The notes beneath the pieces were generated by a model, which was given only the letters and a program-made list of their open reading frames with translations, was not told the origin of the DNA and searched no databases. A stretch of 64,000 nt of DNA from Alteromonas macleodii ATCC 27126 (GTDB lineage Bacteria; Pseudomonadota; Gammaproteobacteria; Enterobacterales; Alteromonadaceae), in contig NC_018632.1 in the NCBI RefSeq assembly GCF_000172635.2, forward strand, positions 2,356,001 through 2,420,000, read 5' to 3'. Below are positions 56,972-64,000 of the stretch, one piece after another. Within the stretch, counting starts at the first letter, position 1, and each line of letters opens with the position of its first letter. A program made the translations under genes and the position numbers.

Positions 56972-58012
56972 GTGAGCGAAAATAAAACCTCTTTAAGTTA
57001 CAAAGATGCAGGCGTAGATATCGATGCAGGTAATCAACTTGTTGAACGCATTAAATCTGTTACCAAGAAAACCCATAGACCAGAAGTAAAAGGTAATCTG
57101 GGTGGTTTTGGTGCACTTTGTGAACTGCCTACTAAATATAAAAAGCCGCTACTTGTTTCAGGTACTGACGGCGTGGGTACAAAACTAAGAGTTGCTATGG
57201 ATGCTAACCGTCATGACGGTGTTGGTATCGACTTAGTGGCAATGTGCGTAAACGACCTTATTGTTCAAGGTGCTGAGCCCCTATTCTTTCTAGATTACTA
57301 CGCAACTGGCAAGCTTGACGTTGATGTAGCCGCGTCGGTTGTTACCGGCATTGGCGCCGGCTGTGAGCAAGCAGGTTGTGCATTAATTGGTGGTGAAACA
57401 GCCGAGATGCCTGGAATGTATCACGATGGTGACTACGATATTGCAGGCTTCTGCGTAGGCGTGGTTGAAGCTGATAAGGTTATTGACGGCACTAACGTTA
57501 AATCAGGTCAAAAACTAATTGCACTTGGTTCATCGGGCCCTCACTCAAACGGTTACTCATTAGTTAGAAAGATTATTGAAGTTAGTGGTGCAGATGTAAA
57601 CGCCGACCTAAACGGCAAGCCTATCATCGACCAACTTCTCGAGCCTACTCGCATCTATGTTAAATCGGTATTGGCATTGATTGAAGAAGTGCAAGTAAGC
57701 GCTATTTCTCACATCACGGGCGGTGGTTTTTGGGAGAACATCCCTCGCGTGCTACCTGAAGATGCGAAAGTGGTTATTGACGAAAGCACCTGGGAATGGC
57801 CTGCAATCTTCTCTTGGTTACAAGAAAACGGTAACGTGACTCGCCACGAAATGTACCGCACGTTTAACTGTGGTGTTGGCCTTGTAATCGTTGTTGACGA
57901 AAGCGATACCGATGCTGCACTGAATATTCTTAAACAACACGGTGAAAATGCTTGGGTTATTGGTGATATCGCAGCAAAAGATGGCGAAGAGCAAGTAGAG
58001 ATCAACGCGTGA
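56972..58012 (+). CDS. purM: Phosphoribosylformylglycinamidine cyclo-ligase (AIR synthetase)
   Basis: The product has 346 residues (345 in E. coli). It closes the imidazole ring of AIR with ATP. A GTG start follows a CAGGG ribosome site. Family marks are [17 protein letters not shown] at the N-terminus, [14 protein letters not shown] near residue 58, [11 protein letters not shown] near residue 140 and [16 protein letters not shown] in the second half (shortened). It is coupled to purN through a 4-nt overlap. It is divergent from the DUF2066-hda pair. I saw no clear PurR box. Confidence 0.98.
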   Translation: MSENKTSLSYKDAGVDIDAGNQLVERIKSVTKKTHRPEVKGNLGGFGALCELPTKYKKPLLVSGTDGVGTKLRVAMDANRHDGVGIDLVAMCVNDLIVQGAEPLFFLDYYATGKLDVDVAASVVTGIGAGCEQAGCALIGGETAEMPGMYHDGDYDIAGFCVGVVEADKVIDGTNVKSGQKLIALGSSGPHSNGYSLVRKIIEVSGADVNADLNGKPIIDQLLEPTRIYVKSVLALIEEVQVSAISHITGGGFWENIPRVLPEDAKVVIDESTWEWPAIFSWLQENGNVTRHEMYRTFNCGVGLVIVVDESDTDAALNILKQHGENAWVIGDIAAKDGEEQVEINA

Positions 58013-58659
58013 GTAACAGTGTAACCAAACTATGCGTACTTATTTCAGGTAATGGCAGCAATTTACAAGCCATTATCGATGAAATAAAAGCAGGTCGTCT
58101 AAACGCGGAAGTCAGCGGCGTGATCAGTAATCGCCCTACTGCTTATGGTCTGGAACGCGCTAAAGAAGCCGGGATCAATGCGGTTTGCTTAGATCATACA
58201 GGCTTCGATTCACGAGAGTCTTATGACGGGGCGCTCAAAGCACAAATTGAGGCTTTTGGCGCAGACTGTGTTGTTCTTGCGGGCTTTATGCGTATCTTAA
58301 CACCGGAGTTCGTCGACAGCTTTGCTGGAAAATTAGTGAACATTCATCCATCTTTGTTGCCGAAGTACAAAGGTTTGAATACGCATCAGCGAGCTATCGA
58401 CAATGGAGACAAGGAGCACGGCGTTAGCGTGCACTTTGTTACACCGGAGCTCGACGGCGGCCCTGTTATCATTCAAAGCCGCGTACCTGTGTTTGAAGAC
58501 GACACAGCAAGCGACCTGGCCGAGCGTGTTCAAGAACAAGAACGTCGTATCTATCCGCTTGTACTATCTTGGTTTAGTGCAGGCCGATTATCGATGCGAA
58601 ACAATAAGGCAGTTTTAGATGAGCAAGAATTACCAGAATCTGGTTATGCAAGCGACTAA
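58009..58659 (+). CDS. purN: Phosphoribosylglycinamide formyltransferase (GAR transformylase)
   Basis: The product has 216 residues (212 in E. coli). It formylates GAR using 10-formyl-THF. The start GTG shares four bases with the purM stop. The GAR-binding loop [14 protein letters not shown] lies near the N-terminus, and the catalytic Asn-His-Asp set lies in [17 protein letters not shown] and [13 protein letters not shown] blocks (near residues 105 and 140). The next gene starts within its last 14 codons. Confidence 0.97.
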   Translation: MSNSVTKLCVLISGNGSNLQAIIDEIKAGRLNAEVSGVISNRPTAYGLERAKEAGINAVCLDHTGFDSRESYDGALKAQIEAFGADCVVLAGFMRILTPEFVDSFAGKLVNIHPSLLPKYKGLNTHQRAIDNGDKEHGVSVHFVTPELDGGPVIIQSRVPVFEDDTASDLAERVQEQERRIYPLVLSWFSAGRLSMRNNKAVLDEQELPESGYASD

Positions 58660-59380
58660 GCCTTTTGCTTTAGGCGCACTGTTAGCAGCATCGCTTTCAG
58701 TAGCCGCGCAAGCAAACCCTAGTACAGAAAATACGGATAGTGCAGAGCTACCGCTTCAGCCCTACAAGGCAACCTATACCGCTTACAAATGGGGTGACGA
58801 CGTAGGCGAAGCGAATATTGAGCTCTCGAAATTAGGTGACCAACAGTATTCTCTAATTTACACGTCAAAAGTGTCTAAGTTTTTCTTGTCTGACAAACGC
58901 AGTGAACATTCTATTTTTACTGTTAATGATAATACCGTCGTACCCTCTGAGTACTACTATAATCGTTCTGGCACAGGACCTGATAAAGAGCTTAAGGTAA
59001 CGTTTAGTCATCAGGGACAAGGCAAAATTGCAGTCGAGAATGGCGAAACATTTGATTGGAACGGTGAATTTGATAACCAAATTTATCGTATTGACCTTGC
59101 AAAGCAGTTAGCGGAAGGTAAGACATCTTTAGAATACCACTTCGTAAATTATCGTGGCGAACTTCGTCACTACGGCGTTCAAGTGGTGGATGAAGAGGTA
59201 TTGTCTTTACCTTTCGGTAAAATTGAAACTGTAAAAGTTAAGCTTATTCGCGACTCAAATAAGCGTGAGACGTTTGCTTGGTTTGCGCCATCACTTAACT
59301 ACACGTTAGTTCGTCTGCAACAGTTCAAAGAAGGCGATGAACAGGGCGATATCAAACTGAAATCGTTTGAGACGCAGTAA
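58619..59380 (+). CDS. DUF3108 periplasmic protein
   Basis: The product has 253 residues from the ATG at 58619, which has AAGG 9 nt upstream and overlaps the end of purN by 41 nt; a downstream ATG (58646) lacks a ribosome site. The signal peptide ends near AQAN. The mature part is beta-rich with PYKATYTAYKWGDDVGEANIEL (shortened) and a C-terminal ETFAWFAPSLNYTLVRLQQ block of DUF3108. It often follows purMN in Alteromonadales. Function is unknown; an envelope role is likely. Confidence 0.88.
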   Translation: MSKNYQNLVMQATKPFALGALLAASLSVAAQANPSTENTDSAELPLQPYKATYTAYKWGDDVGEANIELSKLGDQQYSLIYTSKVSKFFLSDKRSEHSIFTVNDNTVVPSEYYYNRSGTGPDKELKVTFSHQGQGKIAVENGETFDWNGEFDNQIYRIDLAKQLAEGKTSLEYHFVNYRGELRHYGVQVVDEEVLSLPFGKIETVKVKLIRDSNKRETFAWFAPSLNYTLVRLQQFKEGDEQGDIKLKSFETQ

Positions 59381-59433
59381 AGCGTAAAGATAAACCGTTT
59401 TTTGTCTCAACAACTTTTTCACAATTGTTGAAT

Positions 59434-59472
59434 AAAGCACGTTATGAACTAGCATTCAGACGTGCTTTTTTA
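59434..59472 (+). terminator. Terminator after the purM-purN-DUF3108 operon
   Basis: AAAGCACGT (59434-59442) pairs with ACGTGCTTT (59460-59468) and runs into T-rich sequence. Confidence 0.87.
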
Positions 59473-59668
59473 TTTACACTGTTGCTGTCTTATCCTCACG
59501 TAACCTCTTCTCGTTTCGCAACACAATTCACATTCTAAATCAGTATTTATAAGCAACGACTATACTTATAGAGCGGATAACGCACTACCCTATTATTTAT
59601 GTCGTTGTTAATAGAATATTCATGTAAAAATCTTGATCTTTGCCCTATTAAATAATAGGTTTACAGCA

Positions 59669-59685
59669 TGCTGGTCTGACCTCGA
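59669..59685 (+). promoter_or_regulatory. FadR-type operator upstream of fadE
   Basis: TGCTGGTCTGACCTCGA fits the FadR pattern built on TGGTCnGACC. It lies 82 nt before the fadE ATG. A perfect palindrome CCTATTA-AA-TAATAGG (59644-59659) sits just upstream, and CCCTATTAT recurs at about 59588. The 386-nt gap (59381-59766) holds no other gene; a CAGGAGTG ribosome site ends it. Repression by FadR, relieved by long-chain acyl-CoA, is inferred. Confidence 0.65.
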
Positions 59686-59766
59686 TCTGTGACTGCTTTT
59701 CATAAAGCAACTCACTATGCTCGAGTTAAGACTAGCGTAACGTTTAACGCCTTTCAGGAGTGAAGT

Positions 59767-62229
59767 ATGGCAGATTTTATATGGTTTTTACTGGTCGTTG
59801 TGACACTAGCGGTAGCTAGTTATCAGCGAACCAGCTTGGTAACAGCGGTTGCCATGGGCGCAGGTGTTATGATTTTAGGCACCCTTTTCGGTGACATCGG
59901 CCTGCTTGGTTGGGTAGTGTTCCTTGCTTTAACACTGCCGTTCACGCTCGCAAATATCAGACAGCAGCACATCTCTAAGAAGCTGCTAGCCTTCTACCGC
60001 AAAGTTATGCCTGAAATGTCGAGCACTGAGCAAGAAGCTATCGACGCAGGTACGGTATGGTGGGACGGTGATATTTTCAGCGGCAAGCCAGACTGGGATA
60101 AATTACACCGCATTCCGAAAGGTCGACTCACTGCTGAAGAGCAAGCATTCTTAGACGGTCCTTGTGACAAAGTGTGCTCAATGGTCGATGAATGGCAAAT
60201 AAACCATAAAGATGCTGATCTTTCACCTGAAATTTGGCAGTTCCTTAAGGAACACAAATTCTTCGCGATGATCATCAAGAAAGAGTATGGCGGTCTAGAG
60301 TTTTCGGCATATGCCCAGTCTCGCGTTCTTCAAAAACTTGCAGGCGTTAGCGCGGTGCTATCAAGCACAGTCGGTGTACCAAACTCATTGGGCCCGGGCG
60401 AATTACTTCAGCACTATGGAACAAAAGAGCAACAAGATCATTATCTTCCCCGTCTTGCTGCCGGTGAAGAAATCCCTTGTTTTGCATTAACCGGCCCAGA
60501 AGCTGGCTCTGATGCAGGTGCGATCCCTGATGTTGGCGTTGTATGTAAAGGCGAGTGGAATGGCGAAGAAGTGTTGGGTATGCGCCTAACGTTTAACAAA
60601 CGCTACATCACCCTTGCGCCTGTTGCTACGGTTATTGGTCTTGCCTTTAAACTTCAAGATCCTGAAGGTCTTCTAGGTGATAACAAAGAGCCGGGCATAA
60701 CATGTGCCCTTATTCCTCGCGACACTAAAGGTTTAGAGATTGGTCGCCGTCACTTCCCACTCAATACGCCATTCCAAAATGGCCCTATTAAGGGTGAAGA
60801 TATTTTCGTTCCAATCGATTACATCATTGGTGGTCCGAAAATGGCAGGTCGCGGCTGGCGCATGCTGGTTGAATGTTTGTCGGTAGGTCGCTGTATTACC
60901 CTTCCTTCATCTGCTGCTGGTGGTGCTAAATCAGTATCTCTTGCAACGGGTGCATATGCACGTATTCGTCGCCAGTTCCGTATGCCTGTAGGTCATATGG
61001 AAGGTGTTGAAGAAATGCTTGCGCGCATTGGTGGTAACGCATATTTGATGGATGGCGTAACACGCTTCTCAACGGTGGGTGTAGACCTTGGTGAGAAACC
61101 TTCTGTTATCTCGGCTATCTGTAAGTACCACTTAACCGAGAAGATGCGTCAAATCATTAATGATTCGATGGATGTTCACGGCGGTAAAGGCGTTATGCTT
61201 GGGCCAAATAATTACCTTGGTCGCGGCTATCAAGGTGTACCAGTATCAATTACGGTTGAAGGCGCAAACATTCTAACCCGTAACATGATGATCTTTGGTC
61301 AAGGTGCAATGCGTTGTCACCCTTACGTGCTTAAGGAAATAGAAGCTGCGTCTATCGAAGACAAAAAAGAAGCGTTGAAAGCGTTTGATAAAGCGGTATT
61401 CGGTCATATTGGCTTTGCGGTAGCTAATACTGTTCGCAGTATTTGGTTCTCGTTAACCAATGGCGCATTCAGCAGCGCACCGTTCACTGACGAAACGGCG
61501 CGTTACTACAAGCTACTTCAAGGCTACAGTGCAAACTTAGCACTACTAACCGATGTCTCTATGGGTGTGCTTGGTGGTGATCTTAAGCGTCGCGAGCGTT
61601 TATCAGCGCGTTTAGGTGACATCCTAAGTGGCCTTTACATGGGTAGTACAACGCTTAAACGCTTCGACGAAGAAGGTCGTCTAAAAGAAGATTTACCGCT
61701 TTTACATTGGGCAATGCAAACTACATTGCACGATATCGAGACAGCAATTGATGACTTCTTGGCTAACTTCCCTAACCGCGCAATCGCTGCAGCGCTTCGC
61801 GTTATGGTGATTCCGTTTGGCCGACGTATTGGTAAGCCTTCAGACAAGACAGAACATGCTATTGCACAAATGCTTCAAACGCCTTCAACTGCACGTAGCC
61901 GTTTAGGTTATGGTCAGTACCTCACCCGTGAGGAAGGAAGCTTGTTTGGCGATCTTGAGCAAACTCTTGATGATGTACTAGCAAGTGAGCCTATCTTCGA
62001 ACGTATTTGTAAGCACAAAAAAGCTAAACTACCGTTTACCCGTTTAGATGTGCTTGCTGACGAAGCGCTAGCAGAAGGAATTATTAACGAAGAAGAAGCG
62101 AATCTACTTCGTAAGACTGAAGCTGGAAGACTTCGCACTATCAACGTCGATGATTTCGACCACGAAGAATTAGTAGCGAAGGTTAATTCCAACACCACTG
62201 CTAAGAAACGAGGTGGCAAAGCTGCTTAA
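59767..62229 (+). CDS. fadE: Acyl-CoA dehydrogenase FadE
   Basis: The product has 820 residues (814 in E. coli). It makes the first oxidation in fatty-acid beta-oxidation, using FAD. Two N-terminal membrane helices (about 3-20 and 28-55) precede the dehydrogenase core from about residue 95. Signatures include [33 protein letters not shown] and [17 protein letters not shown] (each shortened), with the expected C-terminal extension. A FadR-type site lies upstream. The terminator is 15 nt past the stop and lies within the next ORF. Confidence 0.97.
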   Translation: MADFIWFLLVVVTLAVASYQRTSLVTAVAMGAGVMILGTLFGDIGLLGWVVFLALTLPFTLANIRQQHISKKLLAFYRKVMPEMSSTEQEAIDAGTVWWDGDIFSGKPDWDKLHRIPKGRLTAEEQAFLDGPCDKVCSMVDEWQINHKDADLSPEIWQFLKEHKFFAMIIKKEYGGLEFSAYAQSRVLQKLAGVSAVLSSTVGVPNSLGPGELLQHYGTKEQQDHYLPRLAAGEEIPCFALTGPEAGSDAGAIPDVGVVCKGEWNGEEVLGMRLTFNKRYITLAPVATVIGLAFKLQDPEGLLGDNKEPGITCALIPRDTKGLEIGRRHFPLNTPFQNGPIKGEDIFVPIDYIIGGPKMAGRGWRMLVECLSVGRCITLPSSAAGGAKSVSLATGAYARIRRQFRMPVGHMEGVEEMLARIGGNAYLMDGVTRFSTVGVDLGEKPSVISAICKYHLTEKMRQIINDSMDVHGGKGVMLGPNNYLGRGYQGVPVSITVEGANILTRNMMIFGQGAMRCHPYVLKEIEAASIEDKKEALKAFDKAVFGHIGFAVANTVRSIWFSLTNGAFSSAPFTDETARYYKLLQGYSANLALLTDVSMGVLGGDLKRRERLSARLGDILSGLYMGSTTLKRFDEEGRLKEDLPLLHWAMQTTLHDIETAIDDFLANFPNRAIAAALRVMVIPFGRRIGKPSDKTEHAIAQMLQTPSTARSRLGYGQYLTREEGSLFGDLEQTLDDVLASEPIFERICKHKKAKLPFTRLDVLADEALAEGIINEEEANLLRKTEAGRLRTINVDDFDHEELVAKVNSNTTAKKRGGKAA

Positions 62230-62926
62230 TTTCATACCCAAACAAAAGGGCCGCTCTCGCGGCCTTTTTCGTCAACGATTCATTCTATTAACATCACTCA
62301 CCTACGTATTTTCTAGCCTTTGCTTGGCCGATCAAACAACCTGCGGAAATACCGAACAGGCGAGAGAACTCTCTTTATTAATTGCTAACGACAAAGGTCA
62401 ACAACGTTCGGTACTAAAATGTAATCCTACGCTTGTTATGCTGGCTGAAACAAAAGCCAAAGACATGGCTGAGAGAGGCTTGGTGTCTCACTTTTTGGGC
62501 GGCAGTCCGAACACTCGCATTCGCAATGCTGGTTTAACGTTACCAGAATATTATGGCGATGCGATGAGCAATCAAGTGGAGGCCCTTGCTGGTGGTTATA
62601 TAACAGCTGATGACGTGTGGTACGCACTTAAAACATCGACTTCACACCGTCAACACTTGTTAGCAGAGTTACCTTTTTATCAAGAACAAGATCAAATAGG
62701 TATTGCCTTTTACAAAGATTACTCAACGCCTCACGTTGAATACTGGGCCATATACTTGACCAAACTGATTGACACAGAAGCGTCTAACAATGACTTAAAG
62801 GATGACACAACAACTACGCTTCTAATAAAGCGTCAAAAGAAGTTTGACCATGTCCCTGATAAAGGTCTTGGGATCGTCACGGAAAGTGGTGAAATTATTT
62901 TACAGCCAAAAAAACCGGATGAATAA
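62213..62926 (+). CDS. CAP-domain (SCP/PR1-like) secreted protein
   Basis: The product as read has 237 residues, starting with GTG at 62213-62215 inside fadE (17-nt overlap). Residues 1-22 are basic and 23-40 hydrophobic ([17 protein letters not shown]), an unusually long signal peptide. The mature part matches the CAP fold: [18 protein letters not shown] near residue 78 and a later HRQHLL block near residue 148. Members are secreted proteins of mostly unknown role. The codons for GRSRGLF form the fadE terminator hairpin, so either the true start is further in or the gene reads through. Its stop is inside the next terminator. Confidence 0.8.
   Translation: MAKLLNFIPKQKGRSRGLFRQRFILLTSLTYVFSSLCLADQTTCGNTEQARELSLLIANDKGQQRSVLKCNPTLVMLAETKAKDMAERGLVSHFLGGSPNTRIRNAGLTLPEYYGDAMSNQVEALAGGYITADDVWYALKTSTSHRQHLLAELPFYQEQDQIGIAFYKDYSTPHVEYWAIYLTKLIDTEASNNDLKDDTTTTLLIKRQKKFDHVPDKGLGIVTESGEIILQPKKPDE
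62244..62269 (+). terminator. fadE terminator lying inside the CAP-protein ORF
   Basis: GGCCGC-type stem (62249-62254 with 62259-62264, extended by A-T pairs) around a TCTC loop is followed by TTTTT. It is a typical strong terminator, 15 nt after fadE, but sits within the first codons of the CAP frame. Confidence 0.82.
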
Positions 62927-62937
62927 TCCGGTTTTTT
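62908..62937. terminator. Bidirectional terminator between the CAP gene and the response regulator
   Basis: AAAAAACCGGAT pairs with ATCCGGTTTTTT around a short AT loop. The CAP stop codon (62924-62926) lies in the loop. It serves convergent genes. Confidence 0.9.
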
Positions 62938-62961
62938 ATTAGCGCTAGATAAATACTTAGT

Positions 62962-63597
62962 TTAGCTAAGTTGGAGTTTATCCATCAACAATACGGCTTG
63001 CGTACGCGTGTTGATCTCTAGCTTGCGAAGAATGGCACTAATGTGTGCTTTGATTGTGGCTTCGGTAACGTTCATCTCGTGAGCGATTTGCTTGTTCATT
63101 AAGCCTGCGCGTAAGTAAGAAAGCACTTGAATCTGTTTAGGTGTAAGTTCACGGAAGCGCTGAAGTAGAACTTTAAGCTCATCGTCAACTTTCTCTAGTT
63201 CTTCTTCCATACCTTCTGGAAGCCACTTTTTGCCACCAATAATGTCTACAATAGCCTGAGCAATTTCTCGTGTTTGCGACACTTTGGGGATAAAGCCCTG
63301 AGCACCTAGGCTCATTACTTGAGCGACAACCTCAACAGTATCGCTGCCCGAAACTACACCAACAGGAATATTCGGATATTGCTCACGCAGGGTAATAAGG
63401 CCGTTAAAATATTCACCGCCAGGCATATTAAGGTCAAGAAGGATCAGCTCAACACCGTCGAATTCGTTTAGCTTCGCCATCGCATCATCCAAGCTTCCTG
63501 CTTGAATTATCTGTGCGTTTTCAAAGTAAGGTTCCAACGCGCCGCTCAAAGCTTCGCGAAACAATGGGTGATCGTCTGCTACTAGAATTCTTGTCAT
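62962..63597 (-). CDS. LuxR-type two-component response regulator
   Basis: The product has 211 residues. The receiver domain has DDHPLFREAL at its start and the phospho-acceptor Asp55 in LLDLNMPGG, then GAQGFIPK carrying the conserved Lys near residue 104. The C-terminal LuxR-family helix-turn-helix begins ELTPKQIQVLSYLRAG and contains NVTEATIKAHISAILRKL. It is expected to bind DNA when phosphorylated. No histidine kinase is adjacent, so the partner is unknown. It is divergent from cmoA. Confidence 0.93.
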   Translation of the reverse strand: MTRILVADDHPLFREALSGALEPYFENAQIIQAGSLDDAMAKLNEFDGVELILLDLNMPGGEYFNGLITLREQYPNIPVGVVSGSDTVEVVAQVMSLGAQGFIPKVSQTREIAQAIVDIIGGKKWLPEGMEEELEKVDDELKVLLQRFRELTPKQIQVLSYLRAGLMNKQIAHEMNVTEATIKAHISAILRKLEINTRTQAVLLMDKLQLS

Positions 63598-63770
63598 TAG
63601 CGTTACTGCTTCCTTATTGTATTATGAGTATAGATTAATACTTTAGATCATTAACGAAAAGCCCTAAACCAGAAAAATCACGCAAAATATAACAAATTTG
63701 GTGTTTTCCATTGGCATTTACGTATCAAACGGTAAAATTGCGCCCCAAATTAGTTAATTGAAGACCCACT

Positions 63771-64000
63771 GTGAAGAAACACGACAATATATACGCAAAG
63801 GCACTCAATAAAGTAGATGACTTTAAATTTGACGAGTCTGTCGTTGATGTGTTTCCCGATATGATTCAGCGCTCAGTGCCTGGATACGAAACCATTGTTC
63901 ACACCATAGGCGAATTGGCTAAAATTGCCGTTACGCCCAATACCTTCGTTTATGATCTTGGCTGTAGCTTAGGTGCTGCAAGTTTATCTGTGGCAAGAGC
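63771..64000 (+). CDS. cmoA: Carboxy-S-adenosyl-L-methionine synthase CmoA, cut by window end
   Basis: The first 76 codons are present from a GTG at 63771. The sequence DESVVDVFPDMIQRSVPGYE and YDLGCSLGAASLSVARA (both shortened) match CmoA, which makes carboxy-SAM from prephenate and SAM for tRNA wobble uridine modification by CmoB. The SAM-binding DLGCSLGAA loop is in the visible part. No canonical ribosome site precedes the GTG. The remaining two thirds and any cmoB lie outside. Confidence 0.9.
   Translation, partial: MKKHDNIYAKALNKVDDFKFDESVVDVFPDMIQRSVPGYETIVHTIGELAKIAVTPNTFVYDLGCSLGAASLSVAR

Overview
The window is chromosomal core sequence from a marine gammaproteobacterium, most likely Alteromonas or a close relative in the Alteromonadaceae. 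The base composition is moderate. Gene order follows the conserved gammaproteobacterial blocks: lrp-ftsK-lolA-rarA-crcB-serS, gyrA-serC-aroA-cmk-rpsA-ihfB-lapA-lapB-pyrF, ubiG-nrdAB-yfaE, dapA-bamC-purC, gcvR-bcp, perM/bepA, hda and purMN. A large TonB-dependent receptor, a secreted S9 peptidase, several c-di-GMP proteins and an alanine dehydrogenase paired with Lrp fit a marine copiotroph. I see no prophage, insertion sequence, CRISPR array, rRNA or tRNA gene.

Layout. 1-2.1 kb: a truncated secreted protein, a host-attachment-family protein and a divergent SRAP (YedK/HMCES) protein. 2.2-7.6 kb: an S9 peptidase and a TonB receptor, a probable peptide-uptake pair; the receptor has a recognisable promoter with a palindromic operator at its start point. 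7.7-15.2 kb: serS, crcB, rarA, lolA and ftsK, then lrp divergent from ald. 16.6-29.7 kb: one long minus-strand block from gyrA to pyrF, covering DNA gyrase, serine and chorismate pathway enzymes, CMP kinase, ribosomal protein S1, IHF-beta, LPS-assembly control and pyrimidine synthesis, with an unusual 780-residue PilZ protein inserted between ihfB and lapA. 30-35 kb: ubiG, then the aerobic ribonucleotide reductase set nrdA-nrdB-yfaE behind a leader carrying two NrdR-box promoter modules. 35-43 kb: oxidoreductases, small proteins, two adjacent c-di-GMP genes (one with an apparent frameshift at its 3' end) and a DMT transporter. 43-52 kb: purC-bamC-dapA, gcvR-bcp, perM, bepA, a TlpA-like protein, arsC-wrbA-DUF2069. 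52-59 kb: a lipoprotein with a zinc-protease motif, hda with a tandem repeat array at its 3' end, a DUF2066 protein and purM-purN-DUF3108. 59-64 kb: fadE behind a FadR-type site, a CAP-domain protein, a LuxR-type response regulator and the start of cmoA.

The genes are mostly housekeeping. The strongest unexplained signals are short DNA structures: five in-frame 27-bp copies of the last codons and stop of hda; a duplicated, register-identical NrdR-box promoter upstream of nrdA with a possible 45-codon leader ORF; a palindromic operator on the TonB receptor promoter; a perfect 12-bp inverted repeat spanning 106 bp upstream of a CigR-like gene; and a CAP-domain gene whose start reads through the fadE terminator. 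I did not find a convincing new multi-gene system. All family names come from recognising sequences by eye; no database search was run.
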